DNA of 33,386 nucleotides, taken from NCBI GenBank assembly GCA_003165795.1, contig PMWW01000150.1, forward strand, positions 24,060-57,445, given 5' to 3'. Below the pieces are notes generated by a model, which made no database searches, was not told the origin of the DNA, and worked only from the letters and a program-made list of their open reading frames with translations. The position numbers and the translations under genes were made by a program. This document shows positions 30,515 through 33,386 of the stretch, in pieces. This DNA is from Acidobacteriaceae bacterium. Lineage in GTDB: Bacteria > Acidobacteriota > Terriglobia > Terriglobales > Acidobacteriaceae. Every line of letters begins with the position of its first letter. Position 1 is the first letter of the stretch.

Positions 30515-31110
30515 CCTACCTGCCTATAGTTACGTTGCAAAAGCCTCGCCAGTTCCGTTCGTCCCCGATTTATGCGACTTTTCACGGTTCCCTCGGGTAC
30601 ATTGAGGACTTTGGCAATGTCCTTGTAGTCCAAATCCTGCAAATCGCGCAAAATCACCGCTTCCCGTAGTTCGGGCGAAAGCCGCCGCAGGGCCTCGTGT
30701 ACCAGCTTTTGGGTTTCCTGGCTGCGCATCCGGGCCTCTGGGCTGGGAGTTCCGTCCTCCAACTGATCGGCCAGGGTCAGCCCGTCTTCCTGGTTGCCGG
30801 GAGTCGCGTCCAGCGAATCGGTAATCCGGTCATACTTTCCCTTACGGAAGTGGTCCACCAGCAGATTGCGCGTGACCGTGGTGACCCAGGTCATGAACGA
30901 AGCCCGCGAAGTGTCAAACGTGCTGAGTGTGCGATACATCTTGATGAACACTTCCTGGCTCAGGTCCGCCGCATCATCCGCCGATCCCGAAAAGCGGTAG
31001 CAAATGTTGTAAATCCTCCGGTGAAACTGCTGGACAATCTCCTGCCATGCCGCGGCGTCGCCAGACACACAGCGACGGACAAGGGCATTGACGGCTTGGT
31101 TGTCGTCCAA
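30511..31110 (-). CDS. ECF-type RNA polymerase sigma factor
   Basis: This is a 199-residue protein. The start is TTG at 31110 with GGGAGCG upstream. Region 2 (about 22-90) includes FHRRIYNICYRFSGSADDAADLSQEVFIKMYRTL and WVTTVTRNLLVDHFRK for -10 recognition. Region 4 (about 138-192) includes LSPELREAVILRDLQDLDYKDIAKVLNVPEGTVKSRINRGRTEL, a helix-turn-helix for the -35. The linker carries an acidic stretch. The overlap with the anti-sigma gene is ATGA (30511-30514), typical of pairs made in fixed ratio. A GAAC-N17-CGTA sequence upstream (31165-31193) resembles an ECF promoter, so it may control itself. Confidence 0.94.
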   Translation of the reverse strand: MDDNQAVNALVRRCVSGDAAAWQEIVQQFHRRIYNICYRFSGSADDAADLSQEVFIKMYRTLSTFDTSRASFMTWVTTVTRNLLVDHFRKGKYDRITDSLDATPGNQEDGLTLADQLEDGTPSPEARMRSQETQKLVHEALRRLSPELREAVILRDLQDLDYKDIAKVLNVPEGTVKSRINRGRTELARLLQRNYRQVG

Positions 31111-31164
31111 TCAGCGCTCCCAAGGGGCGTGACTCCTGGCCCAAATCCCACTCACTGCTCGAGA

Positions 31165-31193
31165 GTTATACGGAGGCAAGGGGCCAGTAGTTC
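31165..31193 (-). promoter_or_regulatory. Candidate ECF-type promoter of the sigma operon
   Basis: On the minus strand CGAAC (from 31188-31193 region) and CGTATAAC (31165-31172) are separated by 17 bases, resembling the GGAAC...CGTC layout used by ECF sigma factors. It lies about 55 bases upstream of the TTG start. Confidence 0.3.
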
Positions 31194-31356
31194 GATGAAT
31201 TCGGGCCCGGAAGGGCGTAGCTTCGTCCCACTCCGTTCGACCCGATTTCGCCTGAATTGTAGCAGGGGCGGAAGGGGCACACCTTCAGGAGCGCGGTAGC
31301 AGCGGTTTGCCTGTTAGGGGTCATCCCAAGCGTAGCGAAGCGGAGTCGAGAATTGC

Positions 31357-31465
31357 TTTGTGTCAGGGCACGGCTTCAGCCGCTGAGGAAAATCGGAGCA
31401 GGGGCTAAAGCCCTGAGCTTTTTTGCATTCCGTTCGGCACGAGTAAACTCGTGCCCTGACACAAA
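31357..31465. repeat. Nested palindromic repeat element
   Basis: The outer arms 31357-31372 (TTTGTGTCAGGGCACG) and 31450-31465 are exact reverse complements. Inside are GGGCTAAAGCCC (31402-31413), followed by TTTTTT, and a perfect 8-bp hairpin GGCACGAG-TAAA-CTCGTGCC (31436-31455). A further CCCTGACACAAA copy lies at 31481-31492. Confidence 0.8.
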
Positions 31466-31550
31466 CCAGTTTCAGCACGACCCTGACACAAATCAAGTTC
31501 AACAATGCACTCGAAACTCTCTTCACGACTCGAAACTGACTTCACCGCTC

Positions 31551-31556
31551 TATAAT
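31551..31556 (+). promoter_or_regulatory. Perfect -10 hexamer upstream of superoxide dismutase
   Basis: TATAAT followed by GTC lies 88 bases before the ATG. A TTGACA-like -35 at normal spacing is not seen; the place where it should be is occupied by a GAAACT repeat. Confidence 0.4.
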
Positions 31557-31644
31557 GTCTGAGCGGCCGAGATTCGCATCTGGCCCGCGCTTTTGAAACC
31601 ATCCGTCGTTCCCTCGCATCAACGCCACTGGAGGAAGAAACAGA

Positions 31645-32259
31645 ATGGCTCATGAAGTTCCTGCCCTGCCTTACGATTACGCTGCCCTTGAACCTTACAT
31701 CGATACGCAAACCATGCACCTGCATCACGACAAACATCATCAGGCCTACGTAACCAACCTGAATGCGGCGCTGGAGAAGGCTCCCGAGCTGCAGAAGCTG
31801 AGCGCCGAAGATCTGATCAAGGGTCTGGAGAACGTGCCCGAAGCCATCCGCGGCGCGGTGCGCAATAACGGCGGCGGCCACGTGAACCACTCCATGTTCT
31901 GGAAGATCATGGGTCCCAACGCCGGCGGCGACCCCAACGGCGCCATCGCCGACGCCATCAAGAGCACATTCGGCGACGTCAACGCGTTCAAGGAGAAGTT
32001 CAACGACGCCGGCCTGAAGCAGTTCGGCAGCGGATGGGCGTGGCTGGTGCGCGACCAGGGCGGCAAGCTGCAGGTCGTCAGCTCGGCCAATCAGGACAAT
32101 CCCCTGAGCCAGGGCTTTTACCCAATCATGGGCAATGACGTGTGGGAGCACGCGTACTACCTGAAATACCAGAACCGCCGCGCCGACTACCTGAAGGAAT
32201 GGTGGAACGTGGTGAACTGGGCGGAAGTCAACAAGCGCTTCCAGGACAGCCAGAAGTAG
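31645..32259 (+). CDS. Superoxide dismutase, Fe/Mn family
   Basis: This is a 204-residue enzyme that converts superoxide to oxygen and hydrogen peroxide. The metal ligands are present: H27 (HLHHDKHH), H82 ([11 protein letters not shown]), D165 and H169 (NDVWEHAYY). Gly is found where iron enzymes usually have Gln near the second His, and Gln follows in SSANQDNP (about 148-153), which favours manganese; metal use still needs testing. The length is normal and no signal peptide is present, so it is cytoplasmic. ATG at 31645 has GGAGGAAG about seven bases upstream, one of the best ribosome binding sites in the window. A RAYT element follows directly. Confidence 0.95.
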   Translation: MAHEVPALPYDYAALEPYIDTQTMHLHHDKHHQAYVTNLNAALEKAPELQKLSAEDLIKGLENVPEAIRGAVRNNGGGHVNHSMFWKIMGPNAGGDPNGAIADAIKSTFGDVNAFKEKFNDAGLKQFGSGWAWLVRDQGGKLQVVSSANQDNPLSQGFYPIMGNDVWEHAYYLKYQNRRADYLKEWWNVVNWAEVNKRFQDSQK

Positions 32260-32367
32260 AACGGGTAGAGCGGTGCTTCAGCGCCGCGTCAGAAGCTTCA
32301 CTTTTGACACTCCGAGGCGACTTTAGTCGTCAGTGGGTGGCCCACCCAACCATTCCAATGAGGGCGC

Positions 32368-32397
32368 CCCATCCAAGCCGGGTTTGCTTGGGTGGGG
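32368..32397. repeat. REP-like hairpin, left copy (30-bp inverted repeat)
   Basis: This 30-base sequence is an exact reverse complement of 32978-33007. It folds alone as an 11-bp stem (one G-T pair) around a 7-base loop, which is the shape of REP sequences recognised by RAYT proteins. Confidence 0.85.
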
Positions 32398-32441
32398 ATT
32401 TCCGTCGCAGGTCACAGACTCGCTTCGGCAGGGCGTTGTAG

Positions 32442-33025
32442 GCTACTCTCGTACCTTGGGAACTGAAGCGGTATCAACAAGCTCGCGACCTCCACTTCGT
32501 CACCTTCAGTTGTTACCGGCGTCAGCGCTTGCTGGAGTCGGCCCATGCCAAGCGCCTGTTCGAGGGCGGGTTGGGACAAACGCGCCGGCAGTACGACTTC
32601 TTTGTAACCGGCTATGTCGTCATGCCGGAGCATGTGCATCTGCTGGTGAGCGAGCCACAGCGCAATACTCTGGCGACGGCGGTGCAGGCGTTGAAGCAAT
32701 CGGTGGCTCGCAAGTTGATTGGCGAGAGAAAGCATTTCTGGCAGGCCCACTATTACTCTTTAATGTACGGACGGCGAACAAGCGAATTGAGAAGTTGCGC
32801 TACATCCATCGCAACCCGGTGAAGCGAGGGCCGGTGGAGAGACCCGAGGACTGGGAGTGGAGCAGCTTTCGCCACTATGCCAGCGGAGTGGAGGGTGTGG
32901 TGGAGATCGAATCCGAGTGGACGGGACGTAAGGGAGAGCGGATGGGAATGCCATTGCGAGTGAAGGTGTTGGAACGGCCCCACCCAAGCAAACCCGGCTT
33001 GGATGGGACACCCACACCGTGCTAG
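32442..33025 (+). pseudogene. REP-associated tyrosine transposase (RAYT), frameshifted
   Basis: The N-terminal part (frame from 32442) reads WELKRYQQARDLHFVTFSCYRRQRLLE, FVTGYVVMPEHVHLLVSEP and ALKQSVARKLIGERKHFWQAHYYS, the Y1-transposase (HUH) family, with the metal-binding HVH in MPEHVHLL. Near 32757-32761 the homology shifts into another frame, FNVRTANKRIEKLRYIHRNPVKRGPV, where YIHRNP should hold the catalytic Tyr. A one-base loss in CTCTTT explains it. No start codon lies in frame before 32529, so the N-terminal start also appears lost. Inverted 30-bp hairpins flank the gene, and the second frame runs through the right copy. RAYTs cut single-stranded REP hairpins; this copy is probably dead. 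Confidence 0.85.
32978..33007. repeat. REP-like hairpin, right copy (30-bp inverted repeat)
   Basis: Exact reverse complement of 32368-32397. A second, outer pair (GGGTGGCCCA at 32335-32344 and TGGGCCACCC at 33028-33037) marks the probable outer ends of the element. Confidence 0.85.
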
Positions 33026-33047
33026 GCTGGGCCACCCGCCAATTACA

Positions 33048-33386
33048 ATGACTACAACTATTCCTACATATGCTCTTGGGCCGATTAGGGACTGTCGCGA
33101 TTATTGGATTGATGCTCTACGGCTGCTAAGGATTAGCTCGCAGGGCATCGATGAATTAGCTGCCCTGCCGAACCTGATGGAAGCTCTTGGATATTCCGGT
33201 AAACCAACCCTGGGACGAAAACGAACGCCACAAAAGATGGAGGAGGAACGCGCTACGTGGCAAGAGGCCAAGGAAACGGCACTTTTCGCTCAAAAGGAAG
33301 TTGATTCGAAGTACCCATTACTCCACGCTCACACCCTAGTAGGCGTGTGGGGAGCGCTAGCTAGCTTTATTCGTGAAGGCGCTGAG
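33048..33386 (+). CDS. Hypothetical protein, cut by the window end
   Basis: An ATG at 33048 opens a frame with no stop to base 33386, giving at least 113 residues. It begins MTTTIPTYALGPIRDCRDYW, is helical and charged in the middle (KRTPQKMEEERATWQEAKETALF), and near the end reads YPLLHAHTLVGVWGALASFIREG, a pattern seen in some HEPN-like helical proteins; this resemblance is only suggestive. No family is claimed. Base composition is more AT-rich than that of superoxide dismutase. It starts 11 bases past the outer end of the RAYT element, so the element may have landed in its promoter. Confidence 0.6.
   Translation, partial: MTTTIPTYALGPIRDCRDYWIDALRLLRISSQGIDELAALPNLMEALGYSGKPTLGRKRTPQKMEEERATWQEAKETALFAQKEVDSKYPLLHAHTLVGVWGALASFIREGAE

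Larger units (their letters stand above)
31111..31644. other. 534-base gap between the sigma operon and superoxide dismutase
   Basis: The gap holds the divergent upstream regions of both genes. It also contains a nested palindromic repeat (31357-31465), GTTTCGAG-like units near 31510-31538 and a TATAAT at 31551-31556. No gene is seen. Bases 31180-31320 hold nothing recognisable. Confidence 0.5.

Noticed and set aside
1-33386. tRNA or rRNA genes
   Set aside because: No cloverleaf with TTCGA-type T-loop or conserved rRNA segment was recognised in the gaps. A covariance-model scan (tRNAscan-SE, Infernal) could not be run.

Overview
The window looks like a chromosomal segment of an Acidobacteriota bacterium, probably Terriglobia-like. 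The evidence is moderately high GC, a von Willebrand protein of the type described as the 'VWFA-related acidobacterial domain', a fused AroD-AroE enzyme, many NtrC-type regulators, and intergenic palindromes and short-period repeats of the kind common in that phylum. This placement is an inference from gene content and sequence style, not from a marker-gene comparison.

Layout. 1-4.4 kb (+): the end of a sigma-54 response regulator, an AsmA-like envelope protein and a DUF4105 membrane protein. 4.5-13.1 kb (-): a DksA-like protein, a complete NtrC-type response regulator, an orphan GvpL/F-family protein, AroDE, PgsA overlapping an AMMECR1-domain protein, a small membrane protein and glutamate dehydrogenase. 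13.3-14.8 kb is an accessory patch: a Panacea-domain (antitoxin-type) gene overlapping a small two-helix membrane protein, a transposase remnant and a 138-bp element with perfect 17-bp inverted ends. 14.9-26.6 kb (+): an outer-membrane-type protein, trpE, a four-helix-bundle (S23/IVS) gene, trpG, an ABC exporter pair, a low-GC orphan gene, a VWA protein, a small membrane protein, mutL, a winged-helix protein and cmk. 26.8-31.1 kb (-): one operon of ECF sigma factor, anti-sigma factor, B-box membrane protein, small membrane protein and DUF4097 protein, closed by an intrinsic terminator. 31.6-33.4 kb (+): superoxide dismutase, a broken REP-associated tyrosine transposase (RAYT) with 30-bp inverted hairpin repeats, and a gene cut by the window end.

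How parts work together. trpE and trpG encode the two anthranilate synthase subunits and are split by the four-helix-bundle gene. The ABC ATPase and permease overlap and form one exporter. The sigma/anti-sigma operon has overlapping stops and starts and looks like an envelope-stress module. Panacea and its membrane partner look like a toxin-antitoxin pair.

Most unusual signal. Several intergenic gaps between 17.3 and 25.0 kb are bracketed by inverted tracts of short repeats: GTTTCAAG/GTTTCGAG in three gaps and a CATTCAGC type in a fourth. One arm begins just after the upstream gene and the other ends a few bases before the next start codon. trpG, the ABC ATPase and mutL all start 4-5 bases after the same GAAACTG end, with no visible ribosome binding site. 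Two of the gaps carry a small gene between the arms (the four-helix-bundle gene and a 72-residue membrane protein).
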